From Rhizobium pisi (GTDB lineage: Bacteria > Pseudomonadota > Alphaproteobacteria > Rhizobiales > Rhizobiaceae), in NCBI RefSeq assembly GCF_003938655.1, contig NZ_RJJT01000005.1, forward strand, positions 186,001-250,000: a stretch of 64,000 nucleotides of DNA. The letters are read 5' to 3'. The notes under the pieces were generated by a model. That model saw only the letters and a program-made list of their open reading frames with translations. It made no database searches and was not told where the DNA came from. Each line of letters begins with the position of its first letter. The first letter of the stretch is position 1. This document shows, piece by piece, positions 52,445-61,030 of the stretch. The position numbers and the translations under genes are program-made.

Positions 52445-52777
52445 GTTGATTCGTCAGGCCCGGTCTTCCTGGAATTGCTCCGCTCTATCGGCTTTATCCA
52501 GCCTTCAAGGGGGCTTTCGGACTACGGTCGAATGGTTTTCCCGGAGCGTTCAACGCGGTAAGGCGTCTTCCGGCATCGCTGACTTCCATCGTCTTGTCGC
52601 TCGACGGCGGGTCATCGGGCATAGGGGATAGGGACACACCTTGAATCTACTCTGTCGAGATCTCATCTTCGGGAGAGCATTCCTAATCGCTTTCAAGCGA
52701 GGCACACTGCAATAGCCGGTACTGATTCCGTCCTGCGTGCGACCGATGCAAATCGCTTCTCGAACTCTACGAGGTAA
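52445..52777. other. Gene-free stretch
   Basis: About 330 bases between the hairpin and the next start. Short plus-strand frames overlap here, but none has a start with a ribosome site or recognisable product. It may contain the promoter of the downstream gene near its right end. Confidence 0.4.
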
Positions 52778-53449
52778 GTGTTGACGCAGTTCTTCGAAAC
52801 AACTCAGGGCATCATGCTAGTCGGAGCGATGATTGGGGCTGGCTGTTTCGCCGCCGGCACAATTATACCGAGCGCACTGCGGTGGACGAGTGCTGGACGC
52901 GCGCGGAACCCAAAAGCCAAAGCGCGCAGCGCGGCGATGCTGACAGCTCTGGCATTGGACGATTTTGTCGGCACGGCATACGCTGCCGTCCACGATACGC
53001 CTGAGTTCAACCCAGTCAACGAAGGCGAATTCGTCTTCCACACACCGGATCCGGTCCTTATCCTTCCACCGGCTGAAGATTTGAGCCTCCTCGGCGACGA
53101 GCTCTTCCACGAGGCTTTATGGTTATCGAACCGGGTGACGAATCTTGGAAACGCGTTGGATAACCTTGATCTCTCCGGTCCAGGCTTCGACAGCTTTTTC
53201 GAGCGACGCCAGGAGGGCTATGCGGTGGTCGCGGCGAAGGCGATGGACCTCATCGAGCGACTGCTTGCCGATTTTGATCTCAGTCTTCCGGAAAAACCCG
53301 ACTACTACAGGCAGCGCGATGGATTTGCCTCGGTCGTACAAGCTGCTGGCGAACGCAGCACCGGCATTAAGAAGATGGCAGCGAGGGTTCAGACCCCTGG
53401 TTCCAATGTCACTCATCTCTTTCCGAAGACGGGTGAAGAGGGTGAGTAA
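52778..53449 (+). CDS. Membrane-anchored hypothetical protein
   Basis: A 223-residue protein with one N-terminal membrane helix (about residues 11-33, IMLVGAMIGAGCFAAGTII). The rest is a cytoplasmic, mostly helical domain with an acidic patch (DPVLILPPAEDLSLLGDELFHEALWLSNRVTNLGNALDNLDL) followed by a more basic end. GTG 52778 is preceded by GAGG, a close spacing. No family recognised. Confidence 0.55.
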   Translation: MLTQFFETTQGIMLVGAMIGAGCFAAGTIIPSALRWTSAGRARNPKAKARSAAMLTALALDDFVGTAYAAVHDTPEFNPVNEGEFVFHTPDPVLILPPAEDLSLLGDELFHEALWLSNRVTNLGNALDNLDLSGPGFDSFFERRQEGYAVVAAKAMDLIERLLADFDLSLPEKPDYYRQRDGFASVVQAAGERSTGIKKMAARVQTPGSNVTHLFPKTGEEGE

Positions 53450-53706
53450 CGTCCGGGCGCGCAAGGCGCCCAGCGGACGACTGGACCGTTGACCGTCACG
53501 AAGTCCTGTCTCGCATCTCTCCCGCATAAGGACAACGTCTTCGAGGTGTAAAGGAATAGACGTCTCGGCGTCGGGCCTGATCCTCGATGCTTTTTTCCAT
53601 CGAGAGGCTGGCCGAGGGTTTCCGATTTCCGTCGAAGCGCTAAGCAATGGAAGCGAAACGTCATGCGAGTTTGCTCGACTGAGAAACCCAAGAAGGAGGC
53701 GCTAGA

Positions 53707-53880
53707 ATGCGCGACCCTGCAGAAGGTCGTCTACGACAAAAGAACACCGAAATTACTCGCAAGGCGATTTCGGAGGATCCGATCTTCAAGTTCTGTAGGA
53801 ACGCATTCGGCGACTACCGGGAAGGCGTTGAAGGTTGCGTAAAAAAGCAGAAGGCTGCGAAGCGTCGCTTGGGACAGTGA
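53707..53880 (+). CDS. 57-residue basic small protein
   Basis: A short gene with an exemplary ribosome site (AAGGAGG at 53693-53699, seven bases before ATG). The product is basic and helical, with two cysteines nine residues apart or so in FKFCRNAFGDYREGVEGCVKKQ and a lysine/arginine tail. Unknown family. The strong translation signal and protein-like composition argue for a real gene despite its size. It converges with the Ku operon. Confidence 0.6.
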   Translation: MRDPAEGRLRQKNTEITRKAISEDPIFKFCRNAFGDYREGVEGCVKKQKAAKRRLGQ

Positions 53881-53908
53881 GTTCAGAGCCGGAAGTGCGC
53901 TCGACGTA

Positions 53909-54544
53909 TTAGCGAAGCAGGCCTTCGCTCCCGAACTCGTCCCAACCGCTCAATCCGGTCGCAGTGTCTTCAACTTTCGGATCAGCTTGTTTGACTTTGT
54001 CTTGTTTCTTCAGCGAACGGGTCAGCTTCGCCTGGTACGCGGCGCGCCTCCGGTTTTCTGCTTTGGCCGCCGCGTCTTCCTCGCGCCATTCATCCACGGC
54101 CCCGCGATCGAGCAGATCCTCTACAACCCGCGGATCGAATACGTGGAAGGTGATCCGCCGCGCTCGACCCTGAAGCCTGACTGTTCGAGTTCCAGCGCTT
54201 GGAAGACGCCCGTCCTCCAACCAACGCTTCCTTTCAGAAGCCGTTATCCCCAGGATGTCCTCAATCTCGCGCGGGATGATCGGAAGGTCTGCGACGCCCC
54301 GCAGCGATTCCGAGATAATCGACGAGGTCGCGCGAAACGCAGTCTTGGAATTTTCCGGCATGACGAGAGTAAGCTCGCCTGACTGCATATCCAGCGACTT
54401 CCTGACCGCGGGAGGAAGTCGAGATCGGATTTCCTGGAGGATTCCCTTCACTCTGACAGCCGATCCGAGCGTCGCCTCCAGGGGAAGCGACCACTCTCTG
54501 ATCAGTTCGAGATCATCGCTCTTCGTTTTCGTCTTCTTGGGCAT
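53909..54544 (-). CDS. Unknown protein at end of Ku operon, helix-turn-helix-like
   Basis: A 211-residue charged protein. Near residues 100-140 there is an excisionase/MerR-like pattern (IEDILGITASERKRWLEDGRLPSAGTRTV) suggesting DNA binding. The C-terminal 60 residues are highly charged (EWREEDAAAKAENRRRAAYQAKLTRSLKKQ) and probably form a long helix. ATG 54544 is chosen since the upstream extension of the frame is not protein-like. It lies 64 bases after the 87-residue gene and is likely the last gene of the Ku operon. Confidence 0.6.
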   Translation of the reverse strand: MPKKTKTKSDDLELIREWSLPLEATLGSAVRVKGILQEIRSRLPPAVRKSLDMQSGELTLVMPENSKTAFRATSSIISESLRGVADLPIIPREIEDILGITASERKRWLEDGRLPSAGTRTVRLQGRARRITFHVFDPRVVEDLLDRGAVDEWREEDAAAKAENRRRAAYQAKLTRSLKKQDKVKQADPKVEDTATGLSGWDEFGSEGLLR

Positions 54545-54608
54545 ACTGGAGCACATTGCATCGGATGGGGCGACCGTCAACGGGCTGCCAGTCCTTGCCG
54601 TGGTGGAC

Positions 54609-54872
54609 TCAGTGCCGGGTATCGAGCAGGGGCAGATCGTCGTCGAAATTCCCGTTGCTGGCGGCATCGTAGGTGTTCACGCTTCGACCACCGCCTCGGG
54701 TACCGAACGCTGTTAACTGCACCATCACGGCCTTCGCCTGTTCGAGGGCTTCATCAGCGCTGACTGCGTGCTCGTCGGCGACCCTCACAGAAACGGCGTC
54801 GCCGTCATCTCCGATGAAATCGATCTTCCAACCGCCAGCTTCGTGCTCGATCCTCGTATCCGCCAGATGCAT
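54609..54872 (-). CDS. 87-residue hypothetical protein following ku
   Basis: A small acidic protein (MHLADTRIEHEAGGWKIDF, then DDGDAVSVRVADEHAVSADEALEQAKAVM). Its ATG at 54872 follows the Ku stop with a single base between, so it is translationally coupled. The predicted fold is beta-strands plus one helix. Family unknown; the tight coupling points to a role linked to end joining. Confidence 0.6.
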   Translation of the reverse strand: MHLADTRIEHEAGGWKIDFIGDDGDAVSVRVADEHAVSADEALEQAKAVMVQLTAFGTRGGGRSVNTYDAASNGNFDDDLPLLDTRH

Positions 54873-54873
54873 G

Positions 54874-55686
54874 TCAACCCGCCTTCCTGTTCTTGAGGTC
54901 GGCCTCGAGGCTCTTGCGAAGCGCATCCATGATGTTGACCACGTTGGAAGCCGGAGCGGCCTGATCCTTCTTTCCCTTGGCCGCCTTCTTCGGCTTGAGA
55001 AGCTTCTTCTTCTCCTCGATGAGCTTCAGCAGGGCATCCTGTATCGGATCGCTGGCCATCTCCGGCGACCAGTGCGCCGACTTCTGCTTGATGAGCTTCT
55101 GGACGAGAGGAACGAGATCGGGGTCCGCCTCTTCGTTGATATCCTCGAAGTACGAATCCTCTGGCCGCACCTCGTCGCCAAACCGCAGGCTCCAAAGAAT
55201 GATGCCTTCATCACGCGGTTCCAGGATGACGGCGCGTTCGCGGCGACCCATCACCAGCTTCGAGACGCCGAATACCTTATCCGCCTTCATGGCATCGCGG
55301 ATGACGGCGAACGCCTCATTGCCAACCGGGTCGTCAGGCATGAGGTAATGCGGCTTCTCGAGATAGGTCCACTCGATTGAGTCGGCAGGCACAAACTTTT
55401 CGATGTCGATCGTCTTCACCGTGTCCAGTGCGACCCGGTCGAGATCGTCTTCCGTCAGGATAATATAGTCGCTCTCGCCGCGCGCGTAGCCCTTGGCCTC
55501 GTTCTCGTCCTTGACGGGCTTTCCGGTCACGGAGTCGACGTACTGCGAAACCACTCGGTTCCCAGTCGCCTTATTCAGCGTATGGAAGCGAACCTTCTCG
55601 GATTCCGAAGTCGCCGGGGTCATCGCCACGGGGCAGGTGACGAGTGACAGCTTAAGATAGCCCTTCCAGTAATAACTCGGAGCCAT
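54874..55686 (-). CDS. ku: Ku DNA-end-binding protein (second in operon)
   Basis: A 270-residue bacterial Ku, which binds DNA double-strand ends and recruits LigD for non-homologous end joining. The start (MAPSYYWKGYLKLSLVTCPVAM) is the family's first strand. KVRFHTLNKATGNRVVSQYVDSVTGKPV and the ring-forming central region follow. The C-terminal tail is lysine-rich (LIEEKKKLLKPKKAAKGKKDQAAPASNVVNIMDALRKSLE), a feature that aids DNA binding and LigD stimulation. It starts 11 bases after the other Ku gene; heterodimers are possible. Confidence 0.95.
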   Translation of the reverse strand: MAPSYYWKGYLKLSLVTCPVAMTPATSESEKVRFHTLNKATGNRVVSQYVDSVTGKPVKDENEAKGYARGESDYIILTEDDLDRVALDTVKTIDIEKFVPADSIEWTYLEKPHYLMPDDPVGNEAFAVIRDAMKADKVFGVSKLVMGRRERAVILEPRDEGIILWSLRFGDEVRPEDSYFEDINEEADPDLVPLVQKLIKQKSAHWSPEMASDPIQDALLKLIEEKKKLLKPKKAAKGKKDQAAPASNVVNIMDALRKSLEADLKNRKAG

Positions 55687-55697
55687 GACCGATCTCC

Positions 55698-56615
55698 CTA
55701 GCTGGCCTTGCGCCGCGGAGCAGCCCCGGAAGAGGCGGCTTTCGAGGCCACTCCGCGCGCGGCGCGCTCCCGACCGGCGCCTTTATTGGCGTTGGCGGCA
55801 GTGCGTTTCGGTTTGTTGTCGGAGACCGTGCCAGCCTTGAGAAGCCCGGCACTCTCGCGAAGGGCGGCCAGCAGATCGTTCGGCTTCGAAATCTCGACCT
55901 TCTTCGGCTTCGGAAGCGCCTTGCCTTCCAACTTCGCCTTCACGAGCTCAGCCAGGGCGGCTTCGTACCGGTCCTCAAACGTCGCCGGATCGAACTCGCC
56001 TCTCTTTGTTGAAATGATGTGCTTTGCGAGGTCGAGCATCTCGCCTTCGATCTTCAACTTCGGCATCTTTTCGAAAGCCTTTTTCGAGGAGCGAACTTCG
56101 TAGTCGTAGTTGAGCGTGGTGGCGATCAAGCCCTTGCCGTGCGGGCGAATGAGCACCGTCCGGACTCGCCGGAAGAGGACGGCACGCGCGATTGCCACGA
56201 CATTCGAATTCTTCATGGCCTCGCGGAGGGCGACAAAGGCGTCGGCGTTCATCTTGTCAGGCGTGAGGTAATACGGCTTGTCGAAGAAAATGTCATCGAT
56301 CTCGTTGCAGGGGATGAACGCCTGCACTTCGAGCGTTTTGTTGCTTTCCGGGATGGTTGCGGCCACTTCCTCGGGATCGATAATGATGTACTGCCCGTTG
56401 TCGATCTCGAAGCCCTTCGTCTGTGCCTCGCGCTCCACGCGCTCTTCGGTCTCGCTGTCGATGAACACGCGGTTGACCCGATTGCCTGTCTTCGCGTTGA
56501 TCGTATTGAACGTGATGCGCTCGGATGTGCTGGCGGCTGTGTAGAGCGCCACGCCGCAGCTTACCTCGCCAAACCGTAAGAAGCCCTTCCACTGCGCGCG
56601 ATGTCCCGATGCCAT
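55698..56615 (-). CDS. ku: Ku DNA-end-binding protein (first in operon)
   Basis: A 305-residue Ku homologue. It opens with AQWKGFLRFGEVSCGVALYTAA and has the same middle pattern as its neighbour (ERITFNTINAKTGNRVNRVFID, YYLTPDKMNADAFVALREAMK). The C-terminal extension of about 70 residues is longer and Ala/Lys/Arg-rich. The two Ku proteins are clearly diverged, as in Sinorhizobium meliloti, where several ku genes exist. No ligD lies in the window. A stress-type promoter is seen upstream. Confidence 0.95.
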   Translation of the reverse strand: MASGHRAQWKGFLRFGEVSCGVALYTAASTSERITFNTINAKTGNRVNRVFIDSETEERVEREAQTKGFEIDNGQYIIIDPEEVAATIPESNKTLEVQAFIPCNEIDDIFFDKPYYLTPDKMNADAFVALREAMKNSNVVAIARAVLFRRVRTVLIRPHGKGLIATTLNYDYEVRSSKKAFEKMPKLKIEGEMLDLAKHIISTKRGEFDPATFEDRYEAALAELVKAKLEGKALPKPKKVEISKPNDLLAALRESAGLLKAGTVSDNKPKRTAANANKGAGRERAARGVASKAASSGAAPRRKAS

Positions 56616-56649
56616 GGACGCATCCTCCGAATCACTAAGTCGCGACTCA

Positions 56650-56690
56650 AAGACGTGCGAAGGTGATTCGTTCCGACTCGAAACGAATCA
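56650..56690 (-). promoter_or_regulatory. General-stress (RpoE2/EcfG-like) promoter and palindrome of ku operon
   Basis: On the minus strand GGAAC (plus 56670-56674) is followed by 18 bases and TT (plus 56650-56651), matching the GGAAC-N18/19-TT form described for RpoE2-type promoters in rhizobia. The -35 box overlaps a perfect nine-base inverted repeat, TGATTCGTT (56664-56672) and AACGAATCA (56682-56690). Read on the plus strand that repeat is followed by five T and could also terminate transcription. Confidence 0.5.
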
Positions 56691-56695
56691 TTTTT

Positions 56696-57400
56696 CAATG
56701 ATTTAGGAATTTTTCTTCCGAGTTCGATTCAATTTCATCTCGAGGTTGCGGCGGCAGGTTTCCGGTCCTGTTCTCCGGGAAATTTATGGTGTTATGTAGC
56801 AATTGCCACCAACTCCCGGTCCAACGAAGCCAGGGGCGTTCACGCAAACTATTGCTTCCCATGCACCATGAATTGAGCGCACAATCCAACTGGCTCACTA
56901 AGCCGAAGGACTACGCTGGGGGCGGTCCATGCCCACATAGCGGCTGGCGGTTGGACCTACCCACCCGCCTGTTGCAATGGCAACGATGTCGATGGTGACA
57001 GCCAATCGATTCCGAGTTCGGACGTCACGAAAGGGCCGTTCGGATTCTCAATTCACCTTCACCCGGGAGACCATCATCTTGTGACCAGAAATCAGCTATT
57101 GGTAATCCCCTACGGAAAGAAGCTTCCGTCTCACGACTATAACTATCACATCTGCCTTCAGCCAACAGACGACCGTTCTGAAGCTGCGGGAATGGGGAAG
57201 GAAGGGAAATACCGCGTTAACTGCTTCTTTGTGCCTCCCGACGGTGTTTGATTGGTAATCCTCTCGTCTTTCCGCGATGGCAGCAGGCACGAGGTGCGCA
57301 GTTCAGTCGTGGTCACTCCTGCCAGAAAGCTGCCAACACGTAACCTCCACCGGCCGCTCGAGGCCAAGGGCGCCAGCCCTAAAGAACTATCCGTCGGGCT
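56696..57400. other. Gene-free stretch between ku promoter and remnants
   Basis: About 700 bases with only short, poorly composed open frames (60-70 codons) on both strands, none with a ribosome site. I see no hairpin, repeat or RNA gene that I can defend. Confidence 0.45.
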
Positions 57401-57540
57401 TCAATCCCTGACGGGTTCGCCAAGAGTATGCATCAGGCGGTTCGCCCAGCCGAAGATCGCCGACGACAGGACAAGATCGAGGGATTCAAGCTCGGACAGA
57501 CCGACATCGGCCAGATCCTGTGCGTCCGCCTGCGTCGTAG
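57401..57540 (-). pseudogene. AhpD/peroxidase-related enzyme 3' remnant
   Basis: The minus strand encodes ADAQDLADVGLSELESLDL, then VLSSAIFGWANRLMHTLGEPV and a stop. This is the C-terminal end of carboxymuconolactone decarboxylase-like peroxidase-related proteins (typical ending NWANRLMLxLGEPV). The upstream 70 codons in this frame are Arg/Ala-rich and not homologous, and another frame at 57530-57680 reads as unrelated protein-like sequence, so only a scrap survives and the CxxC active site is gone. Confidence 0.55.
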
Positions 57541-57700
57541 GCGACTCCGTTGCGGAGCCACCGGGCCTTCTCGCCCTTATGGCCGCTGCCCTTGTAGCCG
57601 CGGATCGTATCCGCAAGAATCCCGGTTCGGATCAGGTTTCCGGCGTTGTCGACGACTGTCATCTCGCGGCGTCGTTTGCCAGATCAAAACGTCGGAAAGC

Positions 57701-58081
57701 ATGTATGGCTACTCTGAGGTTATCCCGCTCACCTCGGACACAGCAAAGGTTCTCGCAGGTGCTTGGTCAACCGCCGGAGCAGCGATCGCGGTGGGATTGG
57801 TAGCCTATTTCTATGGCACGAATTCTGGAGAGCAGTTCACCAGCAAGACGATCTCACTCGGCGGCGGACTGCAAGGCGAACTGAGCGGAAATATCGACAA
57901 CGGGTATCTAACGCTGAGCATCCAATACCCGGATAAAACATCAGCTATCATAAAACTAGGTGTGACAGGAACATATGGCAAATTGGCCGTCGAGTCCGCC
58001 TATGGAGCCGATGGTTTCGCGCTGGAAAATCTTTGCATGCAGCTATACGGTAGTCCTGGGACCAATGAGGTGTTCCGATGA
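57701..58081 (+). CDS. 126-residue protein with one membrane helix
   Basis: A small protein with a membrane segment at about residues 20-40 (AWSTAGAAIAVGLVAYFYGT). A beta-rich domain follows (SKTISLGGGLQGELSGNIDNGYLTLSIQYPDKTSAIIKLGVTGTYGKLAVES), probably outside the cytoplasm. Family unknown. ATG 57701 has GGAAAG close upstream. Its stop overlaps the next start by four bases. Codon use is less GC-rich than in the plasmid core, suggesting acquisition. Confidence 0.5.
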   Translation: MYGYSEVIPLTSDTAKVLAGAWSTAGAAIAVGLVAYFYGTNSGEQFTSKTISLGGGLQGELSGNIDNGYLTLSIQYPDKTSAIIKLGVTGTYGKLAVESAYGADGFALENLCMQLYGSPGTNEVFR

Positions 58082-58293
58082 GCATTCATCGGAATCATAT
58101 GAAAATACATGGCGTTGTTGATCCTTATGGATTTATGCACGCCAGGGATTTTGTCGAAACCTGCAATTCTTTTTGCGCAGGGTGTCTTCAGGATCTTCTG
58201 ATAGAAAATCCTGAATTCTGGTTTATGTGGGAAGACTTAGAGAAATTGCTAGCGCTTCCCGGCCGTTTCGAGAACGTATTGGAAAATGGGTAA
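58078..58293 (+). CDS. 71-residue cysteine-containing protein
   Basis: A small soluble protein with a Cys-x(3)-Cys-x(2)-Cys arrangement (ETCNSFCAGCLQDLLIE) followed by an aromatic stretch (FWFMWEDLEKLLALPGRFENVLENG). The cysteines could bind a metal or form disulfides. It overlaps the preceding gene (ATGA) and lies seven bases before the hydrolase gene, so the three are one operon. Family unknown. Confidence 0.5.
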   Translation: MSIHRNHMKIHGVVDPYGFMHARDFVETCNSFCAGCLQDLLIENPEFWFMWEDLEKLLALPGRFENVLENG

Positions 58294-58299
58294 CTGCAC

Positions 58300-59082
58300 A
58301 TGTTCTTGAGCAAATTGGTACCGGGGATAAACAAGAAGGTTGGCGCCCGACTTTATTATCCCGAAGATGTGCCGCCAGTGGACTGCCAACACGATGGCGT
58401 ATGTTTCAATACGATCACTGTCACAACAACAGACGGTTTGTCGATTTCGGGACTGGCGACACAAGCGCCTCTCGACGCCAGATGCTGCGTCGTCTTTTTC
58501 CATGGAAATAGCGGGAGTGCAGCTCAATGCGCTCCCCTCGTTGCACCGCTTTACCAGCTTGGTGCCCAAATTATTGTTGCAGACTATCGCGGTTACGGTG
58601 GAAATGAGGGGCATCCCTCGGAAGAAGGACTGATGCACGATGCACGGGCCTTTTACGGACATGCGACAGCCGTCTCGAACTTGCCTGTTCTACTCGTAGG
58701 TCATTCGCTTGGCGGTAACATTGCTATCCAGCTTGCCGCCGAAGGAGATCGAAATATAGTCGGTCTGGTTACAGTCAATGCTGTCGCGTCCGTTGTGGCG
58801 TTTGTGCCCGCCTATATCCGCCGCTTCGTAGCAGATCGATTTGAAGCAGCCGCCAAAGCTCGGCTCATTACGATTCCGTGGACAATCGCGCACGATATCG
58901 GTGATCAAGTCGTGCCACTCACGCACGGATTGGCACTTTGCCATGATGCATTTCAGAACGTAAATATGCGGCTGGTAACCCTTAATAATCGGCGACACGA
59001 CTTTGTCGTTCAGTCGATTGCTCCACTTATTTCCGAACATCTTTCGATCTTGGCTGGGGGGATGCGCCGCTGGGCGATGTGA
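58300..59082 (+). CDS. Alpha/beta hydrolase, ABHD13/BEM46-like
   Basis: A 260-residue alpha/beta hydrolase. The oxyanion strand is VVFFHGNSGSAAQCAP near residue 65. YRGYGGNEGHPSEEGLMHDA is typical of the ABHD13/BEM46 group. The nucleophile Ser is in VGHSLGGNIAIQLA near residue 132, the acid in HDIGDQVVPL near 210 and the His in NRRHDF near 232. The segment before the nucleophile domain lacks a clear membrane anchor. Likely an esterase or thioesterase; third gene of the small operon. Confidence 0.82.
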   Translation: MFLSKLVPGINKKVGARLYYPEDVPPVDCQHDGVCFNTITVTTTDGLSISGLATQAPLDARCCVVFFHGNSGSAAQCAPLVAPLYQLGAQIIVADYRGYGGNEGHPSEEGLMHDARAFYGHATAVSNLPVLLVGHSLGGNIAIQLAAEGDRNIVGLVTVNAVASVVAFVPAYIRRFVADRFEAAAKARLITIPWTIAHDIGDQVVPLTHGLALCHDAFQNVNMRLVTLNNRRHDFVVQSIAPLISEHLSILAGGMRRWAM

Positions 59083-59252
59083 GCCGTTAGATGTTTTCGG
59101 TCAATGACGGCCATCTGGCTGCGCTGACTTCCTTCCGGCAACGCCTCAAGCTCGAGCAGCTCAATCAGTTCGGCGGGCGACATTACCCGGTGCTCAGCGG
59201 AGCCATCTGGGCTTAGGAACATGGCTTGCCATTCGCCCTCCCTAAGCCGCAA
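59010..59252 (-). CDS. Possible 80-residue hypothetical protein
   Basis: A minus-strand frame starting MRLREGEWQAMFLSPDGSAE with a helical middle (MSPAELIELLELEALPEG). The first 55 residues look like real protein. The last 25 codons are antisense to the end of the hydrolase gene, so the C-terminus may be a fusion after a rearrangement. Family unknown. Confidence 0.4.
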   Translation of the reverse strand: MRLREGEWQAMFLSPDGSAEHRVMSPAELIELLELEALPEGSQRSQMAVIDRKHLTAHIAQRRIPPAKIERCSEISGAID

Positions 59253-59260
59253 ATTGTGCG

Positions 59261-59551
59261 ATGGCGGGGGCCTCCATTGCGACCTTCCCGTGGTTATGCC
59301 TGACTGTATTTTTCGGCCCGGATCAGGCCTACACGAATGATCACATCACCTACCAAAACGGGATGATGACGTGGTGGGGATTGCTGGAAGCCGTCGAATT
59401 ACTTGCAGAGATAGCTATGTTCGGTATTGCTGCCGGGGGACTGTTCTGGTTGGTAGCCGCCTCAGGCGTCAAAGGAAGATCACCTGTGGCAGGTCATCCG
59501 TCGCGCGGATCGATGGGCGGCAACGACCGGCTGGACGCCTGCTGTTTCTGA
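59261..59551 (+). CDS. Possible two-helix membrane protein
   Basis: A 96-codon frame with two hydrophobic stretches (about residues 6-20 and 42-68, the latter LLEAVELLAEIAMFGIAAGGLFWLVAASG). No ribosome site is visible before ATG 59261 and the C-terminal 25 residues look random. May be a genuine small membrane protein or part of a remnant. Confidence 0.35.
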   Translation: MAGASIATFPWLCLTVFFGPDQAYTNDHITYQNGMMTWWGLLEAVELLAEIAMFGIAAGGLFWLVAASGVKGRSPVAGHPSRGSMGGNDRLDACCF

Positions 59552-59876
59552 CGCCTAGAAGAGGGGTTCGCATTCACGACTGCAGCCCCGTGTGATCACC
59601 GTCCATGCAGCTTTACCAAGCCGTGCATCAACTTAGCCGCCGCCGCGGGCGGGATTTCAAGGGCGAGCGGCTAAAGTCTGCGATCATTGCGGGCACCTTT
59701 GGTCAAGACGTAAACCACTCCATCAGCGCATTCTGGGCGTGCAGCAGGAATGCTTTCGCCAGACGGCTTTGACAAGAGGGATGCAACATCGAGTCTCTAG
59801 CGCTGCCCGGGCCTCGGTTGTCAGGGACTGCGCCGAGTGCTGCCGATGGCTGCAAAGTCCTAGCGAGGATAAATAC

Positions 59877-61030
59877 TTGGGCCGTTTGATTTTTGTTCTC
59901 GCTGTCGGGCTAGCGACAGGCACCGCGCATGCAGACCAGGTTCCATTTTTTCCCAATGCCAGTATCCCAGACTACAGTGCGAAGATGGTCGTGCGGGAGA
60001 CGTATGGGGATGGGAAAGACAGCTTGCGGATCGTTAATCACCACGACGGCTGGACGCATGTCGAGGAATCAAAGGGCGACGAGACGCATATCTGGTACGG
60101 CCACTTCTCTCAGAACATTGTTTTGTCGACGAGCAAAAGGAGCGGGGAGGAGATAAATCACTTCACTATCCGTCAGGCTGATCCGTCGCGCGACTATTAG
60201 GCATCAAAGAAACGAAGGAAACGAATGAAGTTGAAACCGTGGGTGGCGAGGACTGCCGCTGGAGGCAAGTAGTTCGGAGGCCCTCGTCAGAAGGACCCGT
60301 TTGGCTGACCTGCTTGACCAGCGACGGAATCGAGGTTGCAACAAAAGTCCTTTTTTCCCAAGGTGAAGTGATGACCGAGGAGCGGCTGACAGAAATCAAG
60401 CGTGGTCCTGTCCCGGAAGCCGACGTGTTGCCATCGCGACAGCTATTTGATGCAACCACATGGCTCAAACCTCTGCGCAACTACCCGGATCGCCCGCAGA
60501 GTGCCATCGACTTCGAGGCGAAATTAGTTGCGACGGCGTCGGATAATCCCTCGGTAAACCGAACGTCCACGGTAAGGCTATTACGACATTATCCATGGTG
60601 GTTTCGTCAACGCGATGGCAAGGATGGGTCGGTCCGGGTCATGGTTTGGAACGAGCTTGAAAATCAAGGTATTTTGTATTCGTCATCAAAGTGGGAACGC
60701 AGGCTCGAAGCCGCTCGTTCTCCTGTGGACCCAAAGCGTCCCTGGGCTGGTTTCGACATTCCAACCGAAATGGAAAACCTGGGCAAACAGGACCAATTTC
60801 TTGGCGAGAACTGCACATGGTATGACTTAACGCCGAATATGGCCGATGCAGGTCAGAAACAGTGCATCACGTCGGATGGTATACCGCTGAAAGATGATTA
60901 CTGGTCTGGGTGGAGCGCGGTGGAGAGCTTTGAAACGGTGGAGTTTAAACGTCGCACCGTAGATATTGGCGAAATGTTGCCGCCTCGCGAGTACCTCGAT
61001 CCTACGGCATGGGGATTTGAGTTCCGATAG
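59877..61030 (+). pseudogene. Exported protein gene split by a frameshift
   Basis: Two open frames together make one protein of about 383 residues. The first (59877-60200) begins with a TTG having GAGGA seven bases upstream and a signal peptide (LGRLIFVLAVGLATGTAHA, cleavage before DQVPF). It ends IRQADPSRDY at TAG. The product continues in the next frame as LLGIKETKETNEVETVGGEDCRW and runs to 61030. Restoring one T in GACTATTAGG at about 60196-60200 rejoins the frames. Repeats such as KRGPVPEADVLPSRQLFDATTW and RRTVDIGEMLPPREYLDPTAW suggest two similar domains. Family unknown. Either a real inactivation or a base-calling error. Confidence 0.6.

Noticed and set aside
56664..56695. Intrinsic terminator on the plus strand
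   Set aside because: The inverted repeat followed by five T fits a terminator, but no plus-strand gene ends there; its position over the ku promoter makes a regulatory role at least as likely, so it is listed as such.
57530..57680. Minus-strand frame reading MTVVDNAGNLIRTGILAD
   Set aside because: It looks protein-like for about 45 codons but has no family I can name and no start signal, so it was not called as a gene.
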